Source: a virus
Virus record (IMG/VR): IMGVR_UViG_3300037245_001361
Coordinates: 1 to 64,000 of that record
Reading direction: 5' to 3' (one strand)
Length of the DNA stretch: 64,000 nucleotides
Each line of letters starts with the position of its first letter. Positions within the stretch are counted from its first letter, which is position 1. The notes under the pieces were generated by a model. That model was not told where the DNA came from, did no database searches, and was given only the letters and a program-made list of their open reading frames with translations. Below are positions 1 to 7,108 of the stretch, piece by piece. Position numbers and translations under genes: made by a program.

Positions 1-37
1 GTTATTGTGCTTGTTACACAGTTACGAAGTTAGTCGA

Positions 38-170
38 TTTGGATGACAATACAATAGAATTGATATGACAATGTGTCCTTGTGAGCGTGACAATTTGACG
101 ATATGAGTTGTAGTATAGATTGTAGGAGATAGTATGACAGAATGTCTTAAACTATGACAAATGATGTATT
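38..170. repeat. Degenerate iteron-like TGACAA repeats
   Basis: TGACAA occurs at 44-49, 66-71, 88-93 and 155-160, with TGACAG at 135-140. The first three are exactly 22 bp apart and the later ones fall roughly on the same 20-24 bp phase. Flanks are poorly conserved. Iterons of this length are typical of Rep-type plasmid origins, but clustered operators would look the same. Confidence 0.3.
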
Positions 171-620
171 TATCTCAATGTTCTTTGATGCTCATTGATA
201 TTATTAGTTTAATATCATTGCAGGTAATAGCTGAAATAAGCTATGTACGTCTGTACTTAACGGTAAACGGTTAGGTAGTAGTTATATAACACAGCACTTG
301 GTTATCCGATTAAGGATTATAAATATACACCAAATCTATTTCGAGGGATTAATCATCCCTCTTAATAGTACAGGAGTGATTCTCCTACTTACAAACCATC
401 CAATATTCAGCTTAGTTCCTCGATGTGTAGGAGAGTGTTTAAAATGTTGGAGTAGTCCGTTGTAAGTTTAAAGAATGATTCTACGCTACTTAGAGCGTAG
501 TAAAATAAGCACTAAGTAAGGTGGCTGATACCATAGTTTCAGTTAATGGACATAGAATGCGAATTGACGTGTACTTAATACCCAATTGTCCTAATCGTAG
601 AGTGAGGTTGTCTACGAACT

Positions 621-656
621 AAAGAGTAACATTGCAGACGTGCTTTGTTGCTCTTT
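621..656 (+). promoter_or_regulatory. Stem-loop of the early-arm hairpin family (outlying copy)
   Basis: AAAGAGTAACA pairs with TGTTGCTCTTT (one T-G pair). The 3' arm is nearly identical to that of the hairpin at 1243-1286. It lies about 190 bases upstream of the first small gene, unlike the other copies. Confidence 0.4.
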
Positions 657-846
657 GATTATAATTGTGTTGATTCACAAGCCGCTTGTCGGTCAGTAAA
701 CTCCATTGTGTGAGGTAAAGTGGAGTAAACCACATCTAAAATCATTATAATCATTGTTGTCAGCCCTTTGTGGTTCTACGTAAATGACATCTTCTCCTTA
801 TGGTAGTGCAGGGAGTTTATTTTACTAATCATTTAAATTATATATT

Positions 847-981
847 ATGCCTGAGTACAAGTACGAACATTTCAATCATCAAGTAGAACAAAGTAATAGA
901 GTTGGTAATCTCTTTGCTTATCTAATCATTGGTGCAATTGCTATCTTCTTTGGAGTAGCATTTATTAGTCAATTTATTTAA
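847..981 (+). CDS. Small single-pass membrane protein, 44 aa
   Basis: This 44-codon frame starts with ATG after an AT-rich leader and ends with TAA. Residues 1-20 are polar; residues 22-44 form one hydrophobic segment rich in Ile, Ala and Phe, so an inner-membrane peptide is likely. It is the first gene after the non-coding region and is followed by a family stem-loop. I do not recognise it; small early-phage membrane proteins are often host-takeover or superinfection factors, but nothing here shows which. Confidence 0.5.
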   Translation: MPEYKYEHFNHQVEQSNRVGNLFAYLIIGAIAIFFGVAFISQFI

Positions 982-982
982 T

Positions 983-1013
983 ATCAAGAGAGTCCTTTGT
1001 GGCTCTTTGATAT
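983..1013 (+). promoter_or_regulatory. Intergenic stem-loop of the early-arm family
   Basis: An imperfect hairpin (ATATCAAGAG side against CTCTTTGATAT, loop TTTGT) ends 19 nt before the ATG at 1033. There is no U-tract after it; the leader instead contains ATCCAAACTATT. Confidence 0.6.
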
Positions 1014-1032
1014 TAATTAAATCCAAACTATT

Positions 1033-1239
1033 ATGTCAAACGGTAAAAGAAAAAGAATTGTAAAAAAGCCTGTAAAGGTGTATTCAACAGCTAAAAAGTA
1101 TGTTGGTATTGTTGCTAAATACGCATTTGAGAAAGAGATTTCAATGATGAGATTAAGCAAACACGAAGTAATGAATCGTAGTGCTGCAAACATTATGCAG
1201 TTGGTTCAACGTGACTATCAACAGTTACAATTAACATAG
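1033..1239 (+). CDS. Small basic protein, 68 aa, unknown function
   Basis: The first 30 residues are strongly basic (KRKR, VKKPVK), followed by a mixed helical segment ending in a Gln-rich tail. Basic N-terminus and size fit a nucleic-acid-binding early protein, but no family is recognised. It stands alone between two family stem-loops, so it probably has its own transcript end or processing site on each side. Confidence 0.6.
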   Translation: MSNGKRKRIVKKPVKVYSTAKKYVGIVAKYAFEKEISMMRLSKHEVMNRSAANIMQLVQRDYQQLQLT

Positions 1240-1242
1240 TAT

Positions 1243-1286
1243 TATCAAGAGTAATAAAGGCGTTTGTTCTTTGTTGCTCTTTGGTA
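1243..1286 (+). promoter_or_regulatory. Long stem-loop of the early-arm family
   Basis: TATCAAGAGTAATAAAG pairs with CTTTGTTGCTCTTTGGTA, giving about 17 pairs with some G-T pairs and one bulge. It is farther from its downstream gene (ATG at 1342) than most copies. Confidence 0.5.
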
Positions 1287-1341
1287 TTAACGTGTTGTTA
1301 ATATTTAATCAAATTATTTATTTATTATTAAAATTTAAGTT

Positions 1342-1938
1342 ATGAAAGTATTAGAAAATTTAATGTCGGGTGCAAGTTTATTAGGAAACACTTCAGAAGC
1401 TACTAAAGTAGAAATGAAGAATGGTGTTGTAACATTGAAAGAAGTAGTTGCACATACTTCTAAGAAAGGACACAATTGTGCTAAGATAGTATTTCAAGAT
1501 GATTCAAGACCTACTGATAATTTAGCAGGACACGTTGAGTATTTATCTACTTCTGAGGGTAATAGATTTGTAAAAACTATTCAGAAGTTAGTTTACATCG
1601 TTAAGCATTCAGGTAATGAGGCTGCAAAAGTTGCATTTGGTGGGTTAGTTATTCCTATTGAAACTGTTAACGACCAAGCAGGAGTTCCATTAACATTTAA
1701 AACTATGGATGAATTGAAAGAGATTCAAGATTCTTATGGTGCTGATGTTACTTATGTATGGAATGAGAATGAGGCTAAGGATAGAACAGCTATTCGTATT
1801 AAAAATGGAGATGCATTTATTGCTCAATTCATTGCTATTATGAATCAGTTTGCAGGTTCTAAGTATTTCTTAGAAGTTAAACAAGATGCTGATAGAGGTT
1901 TTCAGCGTTTAGTTTCTATTAATGCACCTAAACTATAA
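1342..1938 (+). CDS. Unknown early protein, 198 aa
   Basis: A soluble, mixed alpha/beta-looking protein of 198 residues with no signal peptide or membrane segment and no motif I recognise. The ATG follows a long A/T-rich leader (TTATTATTAAAATTTAAGTT). A strong Rho-independent terminator follows directly, so it is probably well transcribed and closes its unit. Codon use resembles the neighbouring phage genes. Confidence 0.75.
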   Translation: MKVLENLMSGASLLGNTSEATKVEMKNGVVTLKEVVAHTSKKGHNCAKIVFQDDSRPTDNLAGHVEYLSTSEGNRFVKTIQKLVYIVKHSGNEAAKVAFGGLVIPIETVNDQAGVPLTFKTMDELKEIQDSYGADVTYVWNENEAKDRTAIRIKNGDAFIAQFIAIMNQFAGSKYFLEVKQDADRGFQRLVSINAPKL

Positions 1939-1940
1939 TA

Positions 1941-1982
1941 AAAAAATGAGGTTATCTATTTACTTAGATGACCTCTTTTTTT
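1941..1982 (+). terminator. Strong Rho-independent terminator
   Basis: Stem AAAAAATGAGGTTATCTA / TAGATGACCTCTTTTTTT with loop TTTACT and a run of seven T, immediately after the stop codon at 1938. The A-rich upstream arm means it could also work on the other strand. Confidence 0.85.
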
Positions 1983-2085
1983 CTGAATAGCTACTGAACG
2001 TTCCGCACGATCCATAGCTAAAAAAAGGTAGCTAATGTTAAATAAGGACTGAAAAGGTCTAAATATTAATTAAAAACTGAATAGA

Positions 2086-2379
2086 ATGTTGTGTATTATT
2101 ATTACATGTTGTGTATTTCTTGCTTTAGCATTGAGGTTTGTATACATAAATATCATTTGTAACGACTGGAACTACAAGCTTGGTTTCTACTTGAATTATT
2201 TGGAGATTATGACTGACTATGATGAGTTAGAGCAGGTAAAACTTTTAAACTATCACAGAGGGAAAGACTTAAACCCTCGTATTTATTGGCTTTCGTTTAA
2301 TAAATGGACAGTAAAAAGGATAATAAATGATGCGTTTGTATTTGATGACGTAAATAAGTATTTCAAGAGTATTAAATAA
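2086..2379 (+). CDS. Membrane-anchored unknown protein, 97 aa
   Basis: Residues 2-22 are hydrophobic and Cys/Ile-rich, a likely N-terminal membrane anchor. The remainder is soluble, acidic in the middle and basic and aromatic towards the C-terminus. Bases just before the start and just after the stop share the direct repeat AATAAGGACTGA (2041-2052 and 2377-2388). No family recognised. Confidence 0.55.
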   Translation: MLCIIITCCVFLALALRFVYINIICNDWNYKLGFYLNYLEIMTDYDELEQVKLLNYHRGKDLNPRIYWLSFNKWTVKRIINDAFVFDDVNKYFKSIK

Positions 2380-2402
2380 GGACTGATACTATTATATAAT
2401 TA

Positions 2403-2426
2403 ATCTGCAAGAATTATCTTGTAGAT
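2403..2426 (+). promoter_or_regulatory. Intergenic stem-loop upstream of the gene at 2450
   Basis: ATCTGCAAGA pairs with TCTTGTAGAT around an ATTA loop. It ends 23 nt before the ATG and is followed by AACCAAACTAAA, the leader shared with several other early genes. Confidence 0.6.
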
Positions 2427-2449
2427 AACCAAACTAAATCTGAAGGAAA

Positions 2450-2788
2450 ATGGCAAAGTTAGAGAGTATTTTAGCAAAAAGTGGTGTAGAATTGTTGGAA
2501 AAGACAGTTAAAAAAGCACCAAAAACTACAATTGGTAGAGAATTAATCAACAATTTGATGGAAAGAGTTCATCGAAGAGGAAATGTTGTAGTAGAAATGA
2601 ATGGTCATTATGTGGCCAAGGTAAGAATTGGATTATCATCTAATTTCTTTAATCCAGGAGAGAAGAATTTTAATGTAATGGTTAAGCCATTTGTTAGAGG
2701 GAAGCACTTGATGTTGGATTGGGAAGGAGTGATAATTAGAGCTTCGGACGTATTCGGAGATGGAATAAACAGAGTCAAACTACATTAA
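2450..2788 (+). CDS. Unknown early protein, 112 aa
   Basis: A basic, soluble protein with a Lys-rich helical N-terminus and a beta-rich C-terminal half (residues 46-112). No motif or homologous family is recognised. The leader has an A/G-rich stretch GAAGGAAA just before the ATG. Family stem-loops flank the gene on both sides. Confidence 0.65.
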   Translation: MAKLESILAKSGVELLEKTVKKAPKTTIGRELINNLMERVHRRGNVVVEMNGHYVAKVRIGLSSNFFNPGEKNFNVMVKPFVRGKHLMLDWEGVIIRASDVFGDGINRVKLH

Positions 2789-2796
2789 TATATTTG

Positions 2797-2814
2797 GAGA
2801 GCTTAGATGCTCTC
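2797..2814 (+). promoter_or_regulatory. Intergenic stem-loop of the early-arm family
   Basis: GAGAGC pairs with GCTCTC around the loop TTAGAT. It ends 29 nt before the ATG at 2844. An AT-only leader follows rather than a U-tract. Confidence 0.6.
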
Positions 2815-2843
2815 TGAATTTATTATTAACTAATTTATATATT

Positions 2844-3281
2844 ATGAAAACTAAGAACTTTATTGCAGTATTAAGTATGATATTAATTGCATCTGCTATC
2901 CTTGTAGGAAGCTGTAATGCACAAGAACAAATGAATTACATTAAGGTAAAAGGAGTGGTATTAAATGACCACAAAAGTGATGTAATGGTATTTATCTATG
3001 ATGAGGTAAATGACAAGTGGAACAAAGTTTCTACCAAAGAGAATAAATCTAAGTACAACTTAAGGTTGGCTACTGATAAAGACTACAAGATAGTATTTAT
3101 GAGTACATCTGGAGGAATGAAAACTATAAGTATTAAATCGGGGGATCCGGGAATGTTTGTAGAATATTTGGATATAGATTTCAGCAATGGTGAGAAATAT
3201 GCTTGTATGTATCAAAAGAATAGTTATAGGTATAATATTCAGACAGAAATTGAATTCGGTACGATTGCCAGTATTGAATAG
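2844..3281 (+). CDS. Putative secreted lipoprotein, 145 aa
   Basis: The N-terminus has a basic start (MKTKN), a hydrophobic core and a lipobox-like VGSC at about residues 21-24, so it is probably exported and lipidated on Cys24. The mature part looks beta-rich and may fold like a small envelope-associated beta-sandwich domain. A phage lipoprotein made early could block superinfection or alter the envelope, but this is inference. Cleavage at AQ after CNA is the alternative reading of the signal. Confidence 0.65.
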   Translation: MKTKNFIAVLSMILIASAILVGSCNAQEQMNYIKVKGVVLNDHKSDVMVFIYDEVNDKWNKVSTKENKSKYNLRLATDKDYKIVFMSTSGGMKTISIKSGDPGMFVEYLDIDFSNGEKYACMYQKNSYRYNIQTEIEFGTIASIE

Positions 3282-3288
3282 TTTGGTT

Positions 3289-3314
3289 ACAAGGAGTTCT
3301 TCGGAACTCTTTGT
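3289..3314 (+). promoter_or_regulatory. Stem-loop with TTCG loop
   Basis: ACAAGGAGTTC pairs with GAACTCTTTGT around TTCG (11 pairs, one G-T). It lies just after the lipoprotein gene and immediately upstream of a true terminator. Confidence 0.65.
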
Positions 3315-3324
3315 TAATTATAAC

Positions 3325-3389
3325 AAAGGTGCTCATAGGCAATTAAGCCGACAAAACTTCTTTATCTGAGTTATTGAGCACCTTTTTTT
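3325..3389 (+). terminator. Terminator-like hairpin with a large structured loop
   Basis: AAAGGTGCTCA (3325-3335) pairs with TGAGCACC (3375-3382), followed by seven T. The loop is 39 nt and contains its own small hairpin GGC-AATTAA-GCC. The large loop is unusual for an intrinsic terminator and could be a small structured RNA ending in a terminator. Confidence 0.65.
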
Positions 3390-3402
3390 AAACTTTTTAA
3401 CT

Positions 3403-3591
3403 ATGAAACTAATAATATTTTTACTAATAGCTTTTTTAATATCTTGTATTTTTACATTGAAACAAAGAGAGCAAAAAGCGATTGAAATAATAAAAGATAA
3501 AAACGAAATTATTTTACTTAAAGACAGTTTAATCTTAGAAATTCAAGAAAGTAATCGGTTGTATATTGATGCAGCCTTAAATAATAAATAG
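3403..3591 (+). CDS. Small membrane-anchored coiled-coil protein, 62 aa
   Basis: Residues 1-19 are strongly hydrophobic with an SC motif (LLIAFLISC), acting as a membrane anchor or lipoprotein signal. The rest is a charged amphipathic helix. This topology resembles small inner-membrane phage proteins, but the early position argues against a lysis role. Unknown function. Confidence 0.5.
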   Translation: MKLIIFLLIAFLISCIFTLKQREQKAIEIIKDKNEIILLKDSLILEIQESNRLYIDAALNNK

Positions 3592-3594
3592 ATT

Positions 3595-3906
3595 ATGGAA
3601 ACACCAATGCAAGAATTGATTAAATGGATTGATATGTCATTAGACAATTGTGATTTAGTTGATATGAAAGATTTAAAAGAACCTTTAGAAGCTACGCGAA
3701 AACAAGCTGAAAGGCTTTTAGAAAAAGAGAAGCAAGTTATTATTGAGGCTAAAAAAGAAGCTGTGCAAGATGTTAATAAATATATTTCATTAAAAAGATT
3801 TGATTTACAAGGTTTTAAAGGGAAAGGGAATAAGCAATTTATTTTAGGATATGAAACAGCTATGAATACAATGACTAAATATTTTAATAAAACATTTAAA
3901 CAATAA
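3595..3906 (+). CDS. Unknown helical protein, 103 aa
   Basis: A highly charged, predominantly helical protein with a Lys/Glu-rich stretch at residues 30-65 that could form a coiled coil. It starts 4 nt after the previous stop codon, so the two are probably co-translated. No family recognised. Confidence 0.6.
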   Translation: METPMQELIKWIDMSLDNCDLVDMKDLKEPLEATRKQAERLLEKEKQVIIEAKKEAVQDVNKYISLKRFDLQGFKGKGNKQFILGYETAMNTMTKYFNKTFKQ

Positions 3907-3921
3907 TTAAAACTAAAGAGG

Positions 3922-4032
3922 ATGAAGAAAGAAACAATAAAAATAATACTATCTGTTTTAGCTATAGCATTAATGATTGCTATTCATTCTATAAAAGAAA
4001 TGAGTTGGTTTAATGAGTTAATGAGTAAATAA
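3922..4032 (+). CDS. Small single-pass membrane peptide, 36 aa
   Basis: A 36-codon frame begins with ATG after AAAGAGG, a plausible ribosome binding site. A Lys-rich start is followed by a hydrophobic segment (residues 7-22) and a short polar tail. It is closely spaced within the run of genes from 3403 to 4732. Function unknown. Confidence 0.45.
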   Translation: MKKETIKIILSVLAIALMIAIHSIKEMSWFNELMSK

Positions 4033-4042
4033 ATAAATTGAT

Positions 4043-4444
4043 ATGAAAAGAGAGGAAATAATTAGAGAAGTAAAAGGAATAGCAATAAGGAAATGGAGCG
4101 GAGAGTTTTTGTCTTATAATGAAGATATGATTTTAGCTATATATGATAGGTGTAACACCCTCCAAAAAGAGAACGAACAGTTGAATGTAATAACTGACAA
4201 TTCAAAAGTTAATATAAATTTATTAAAACAGATTGAAATTCTAAAGGCAGAGAACGAAGAGTTGAGAAAGGATTTAGGTATTCAAACTAAATTTAAAGAG
4301 GCTTATTTATCCCATTGGCAAAACTCAAAAGAAGAAAAAACCAAGCTAAAAGAAGCGTTAAAAGATATTAGAAGCCAATTATTTGATGCAAAAAATTGTG
4401 AAACAATATTAACCAAGTCAATAGACGTATTACTAAAAGATTAA
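4043..4444 (+). CDS. Coiled-coil protein, 133 aa, unknown
   Basis: Almost wholly helical: residues 38-115 contain heptad-like Leu/Ile/Lys/Glu repeats (TLQKENEQLN, EILKAENEELRK). No catalytic motif is visible. It shares the leader ATAAATTGATATG with the next gene at 4460, so the two were probably built or are translated in the same way. Confidence 0.6.
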   Translation: MKREEIIREVKGIAIRKWSGEFLSYNEDMILAIYDRCNTLQKENEQLNVITDNSKVNINLLKQIEILKAENEELRKDLGIQTKFKEAYLSHWQNSKEEKTKLKEALKDIRSQLFDAKNCETILTKSIDVLLKD

Positions 4445-4459
4445 AATAAATAAATTGAT

Positions 4460-4732
4460 ATGGAAATAGATGACTTAGTAGAAAAGTTCACAATTAAGCC
4501 CATTGAAGATATTGAGCCGAATTTTAAACTCACTAAAAAATTAAATGTAGATGCAAGTAGCCATAAAGGTTGCTTTAATTGTAATGATACCTGTAACCAA
4601 ATGAGTTTAAAATCTGAGGCGTGGACAAGCGTACAGTATTGTTGGAAGTGTGAACACTTAAATGTGATATACCACCAAGACAGAATGGGAGGAACTTACA
4701 CAGATGTAATAAAATGTTACACAGACAAGTAA
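4460..4732 (+). CDS. Cys-rich, probably zinc-binding small protein, 90 aa
   Basis: The central part carries several cysteines (CFNCNDTC at about 38-45, then CWKC at about 61-64) plus histidines, which fits a single treble-clef or zinc-ribbon fold. It ends the 3403-4732 gene run and is followed by a family stem-loop. Small zinc-finger proteins are frequent in phage early regions as regulators, but no specific family is recognised. Confidence 0.6.
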   Translation: MEIDDLVEKFTIKPIEDIEPNFKLTKKLNVDASSHKGCFNCNDTCNQMSLKSEAWTSVQYCWKCEHLNVIYHQDRMGGTYTDVIKCYTDK

Positions 4733-4740
4733 TATAAAAT

Positions 4741-4794
4741 AGTTTGGAGAATCTTGGAGTGCCCTTTGGTGCTCCTTGATTTATAAACCAAACT
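4741..4794 (+). promoter_or_regulatory. Two-tier stem-loop upstream of the GHKL gene
   Basis: The inner hairpin GGAGTGCC / GGTGCTCC with loop CTTT lies within 4751-4780. An outer helix AGTTTGG (4741-4747) / CCAAACT (4788-4794) would enclose it. The outer 3' arm is the conserved leader element. The ATG is at 4802. Confidence 0.6.
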
Positions 4795-4801
4795 AAATTA
4801 T

Positions 4802-6088
4802 ATGAAGTATTTACAGATTAAGAATCAAGGAATGATTGAAGCACAAGCATTAACACTAATGGGTGCATCAAGTAAAGTTGGAGACAGCTCAAAAATAGGA
4901 ATGTTCGGTAGTGGAAACAAGTATGCAATTGCATTCTTTATTAGAAACAATATCGGATTAAAAGTATTTACAGGAAAGAAAGAAATTAAAATTACTACTG
5001 AAATTCAAGAGTTTAGAGAGCAATCTTTCTCAGTTATTTTAATTGATGGTCAAAAGACATCTATTACTACGACAATGGGTAAGGATTGGATTTTATGGCA
5101 AGCAATTAGAGAGATCTATTGTAATGCTTTAGATGAAGGTAGTGATGACATTAAGATAGTTGATGACATTTCTCCAATGGAAAATGAAACTCACTTCTAT
5201 ATTGAAATGACTACAGAAATAGAGCATTTCATGGGTAATTTTGATAACTATTTCACTAAAGACAAAACTATTGTTCAAGAAAATGAAGTAGGTCAAATAT
5301 TTACATGCTCTGATGCTCTTGTTAATGTATTTAGAAAAGGAATTAGATGTTGGGATAGTCATAAAACATCTGTTTATGATTACAATTTCAATGAAATGGA
5401 TATAAATGAATCAAGGGTTGTTAGATACCAGTGGGAAATTTATGAAAGTTTCTTTCAGTTACTTATTAGAAGTACTGATAATGAGGTAATGGACAGAATC
5501 TTTGGAGCAATGAGAGATAGATTGAATTTTGAATGTTTAGCTGGAATGTGTATTTCTTTACCAATAGATAAATCTTCTACTAAATTCAAAAACTATGTAT
5601 ACACTAACAAATTTGCTCCTTTAGAAATGGGTGGTTCATTAACTGAAAAAGAAGTTGAAGAGTTTACTATTGTTCCGCTAAGTGTTTATGAAGCTATAGA
5701 ACCCTTAATGAATGAGGATAATAAAGCTGAAGCATTTCGTAAATCAACGGGTGGAGAGTTCTTCTTTGAAATAGAAAATCTTTCTCAATTACAGCAAGTA
5801 ACTATGGATAGAGCTATGGAGTTCTTTAAAGAATGTAAGTATGACATCAATTATGAGATTGTACCTGTTCAATTCGTTAAGAAGCATATTTTAGGAATGG
5901 CTGAAAACAATAAGATTTATGTTTCTGACATAGCTATTGAAAAAGGTGTGCACGATCTATGCAACACTATTATTGAAGAGCAAATTCATTTGAAGTATGA
6001 AACTGAGGACCATTCAAGGTTATTTCAGACTTCTGCTATTAATGAGATGTTAACAGTAATGAAGCAAGCATACGCTTTTCCAATGTAA
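4802..6088 (+). CDS. GHKL-type ATPase-like phage protein, 428 aa
   Basis: Two GHKL (Bergerat) signatures are visible. KIGMFGSGNKYA at about residues 31-42 resembles the glycine-rich G2/lid motif of Hsp90, and REIYCNALDEG at 103-113 resembles the N-box (E104, N108, D111) that binds Mg-ATP. The order is the reverse of Hsp90, MutL or gyrase B, where the N-box comes first, so the fold may be circularly permuted. The C-terminal half lacks a recognisable domain but contains a charged EEQIHLKYETEDH stretch near residues 398-410. I recall similar proteins in phages and mobile elements of Bacteroidota; the role is unknown. It stands just upstream of the PRTRC cassette. Confidence 0.65.
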   Translation: MKYLQIKNQGMIEAQALTLMGASSKVGDSSKIGMFGSGNKYAIAFFIRNNIGLKVFTGKKEIKITTEIQEFREQSFSVILIDGQKTSITTTMGKDWILWQAIREIYCNALDEGSDDIKIVDDISPMENETHFYIEMTTEIEHFMGNFDNYFTKDKTIVQENEVGQIFTCSDALVNVFRKGIRCWDSHKTSVYDYNFNEMDINESRVVRYQWEIYESFFQLLIRSTDNEVMDRIFGAMRDRLNFECLAGMCISLPIDKSSTKFKNYVYTNKFAPLEMGGSLTEKEVEEFTIVPLSVYEAIEPLMNEDNKAEAFRKSTGGEFFFEIENLSQLQQVTMDRAMEFFKECKYDINYEIVPVQFVKKHILGMAENNKIYVSDIAIEKGVHDLCNTIIEEQIHLKYETEDHSRLFQTSAINEMLTVMKQAYAFPM

Positions 6089-6120
6089 TAACATAGGAGT
6101 CCTTCGGGGCTCCTTAGTTA
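6089..6120 (+). promoter_or_regulatory. Stem-loop with TTCG loop upstream of PRTRC E
   Basis: TAACATAGGAGTCC pairs with GGGCTCCTTAGTTA around TTCG, about 12 of 14 positions paired. It ends 20 nt before the ATG at 6141 and is followed by AACCAAACT. Confidence 0.7.
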
Positions 6121-6140
6121 TAAACCAAACTTTAAGAAAT

Positions 6141-6899
6141 ATGGAAGGATTTTCATTTAAATTATTAGAAGAGTATTTAGATAATACTAATTTAAACATT
6201 GTTATCGCTAAGAATGATGGTGTATTGAGTGTATCTGTATTACCTCAACCAAAATGTAAAGATGACGCATTAAAAACTCTTAAACCAATCCTATTAACAG
6301 GAACGGCAGCGGATATGGATGCGGAATTTCATCAAATAATACAGAAGCCATTAAGCATGGTTGCTGGAATAGTATCAAATGTAGCATCATTTGAAGAAAG
6401 TACTGAAAAGGCTGCTGCAGAAACTAAAGAAGCAACAGCCAAAAAAGATAAAGAGAAAAAGGATAAGGAAAAAGCTGAAAAGAAAGTAGAAAAAGCTAAA
6501 GAATATTTGGAAAAGAAAGATTTCGATAAGGCTATGTTCTCAACTAATGAGGCTCTTAAATTATCCCCAAATTTGTCTTCTGCTTTGAAAATAAAGACTG
6601 AAATTGAAGCTGCTCAGGCAGCAAATAATCAAGTTGATATGTTTGGAGGTGTTGAAGAACCAAAAGCTGAACCTACATCTATGAAAGAGGTAGGTGTTGA
6701 TGAGCAGCAAGAAGAAGAAAACACTACTGGTATCCACAATCCTATTGACGAGAAAGCTTATGAAGATATGGCTACATCGGCAGTAATGAATGCTTCTGAA
6801 AATGCAGTTCAAGAACCTGATGAGGATGAAGAAGAAGCTCGAAGAATGTATGAAGCTGAAAACAGTGGAATGAATAATAATCAAATAAATTTTATGTAA
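6141..6899 (+). CDS. PRTRC system protein E
   Basis: The first 75 residues match what I know of the PRTRC E family: a start of the form GFSFKLLEEYL, the VSVLPQPK strand, and PILLTGTAADMDAEFHQII. A long Lys/Glu-rich helix follows (residues 95-150; TPR-like DKAMFSTNEALKLSPN), then a low-complexity acidic tail. PRTRC (ParB-related, ThiF-related cassette) genes are usually plasmid-borne and the biochemical role of E is unknown. Its stop overlaps the start of PRTRC C (TAATG), indicating translational coupling. The C-terminal extension is longer than in the minimal family form as I recall it. Confidence 0.85.
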   Translation: MEGFSFKLLEEYLDNTNLNIVIAKNDGVLSVSVLPQPKCKDDALKTLKPILLTGTAADMDAEFHQIIQKPLSMVAGIVSNVASFEESTEKAAAETKEATAKKDKEKKDKEKAEKKVEKAKEYLEKKDFDKAMFSTNEALKLSPNLSSALKIKTEIEAAQAANNQVDMFGGVEEPKAEPTSMKEVGVDEQQEEENTTGIHNPIDEKAYEDMATSAVMNASENAVQEPDEDEEEARRMYEAENSGMNNNQINFM

Positions 6900-7108
6900 T
6901 GGCAGTAGATGTAGTAGAATTAAAGAGAGTATTTAAACATGGGAAACTTGAATTAGAAGACCCTGGAACAAATATGTCAAAGGAAAAAGTATTAGATTTT
7001 TATTCTAATCAGTATCCGGAACTTACAAATTCAAGTGTAACTGGTCCTAAAATAGAAAATGATAACCAAGTGTTTGAATTTTCCACATCAGTTGGAACTA
7101 AAGGATGA
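6899..7108 (+). CDS. PRTRC system protein C, ubiquitin-like (Prok_Ub)
   Basis: This 69-residue protein fits the PRTRC C family along its whole length: LKRVFKHGKLELEDPG, the YPELTNSSVTGP block, and a C-terminus ending VGTKG. The family is described as a prokaryotic ubiquitin-like fold (Pfam Prok_Ub). The exposed terminal Gly is the residue expected to be adenylated by an E1-like enzyme, here the ThiF protein at 10207. It overlaps PRTRC E upstream and the next gene downstream (ATGA), so it sits in the middle of a coupled operon. What it is attached to, if anything, is unknown. Confidence 0.9.
   Translation: MAVDVVELKRVFKHGKLELEDPGTNMSKEKVLDFYSNQYPELTNSSVTGPKIENDNQVFEFSTSVGTKG

Larger units (their letters stand above)
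1..846. other. Long non-coding region with hairpins and short direct repeats
   Basis: No convincing reading frame exists here on either strand, and stop codons are frequent in all frames. It holds perfect short hairpins at 343-361 (GAGGGAT/ATCCCTC), about 373-386 (AGGAG/CTCCT) and 481-500 (CTACGCT/AGCGTAG), TGACAA-type direct repeats in the first 160 bases, and a stem-loop at 621-656 that resembles the hairpin family found throughout the early arm. No tRNA was recognised. An origin, a regulatory region or a structured RNA are all possible; the sequence alone does not decide. Confidence 0.6.

Noticed and set aside
1-846. tRNA genes in the gene-free region
   Set aside because: I searched by eye for the T-arm GTTCGA-type sequence and a matching acceptor stem and found none.
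1988-2034. Three TAGCTA motifs after the terminator
   Set aside because: Short, unevenly spaced palindromes in AT-rich DNA; too weak to call an operator.
3187-3369. A 60-codon frame over the end of the lipoprotein gene and the following hairpins
   Set aside because: It overlaps the lipoprotein gene in another frame and runs through the stem-loop and terminator; composition is not protein-like.
5129-5362. Minus-strand frame inside the GHKL-like gene
   Set aside because: Shadow frame opposite a well-supported gene, no motif, hydrophobic composition typical of reversed AT-rich coding DNA.
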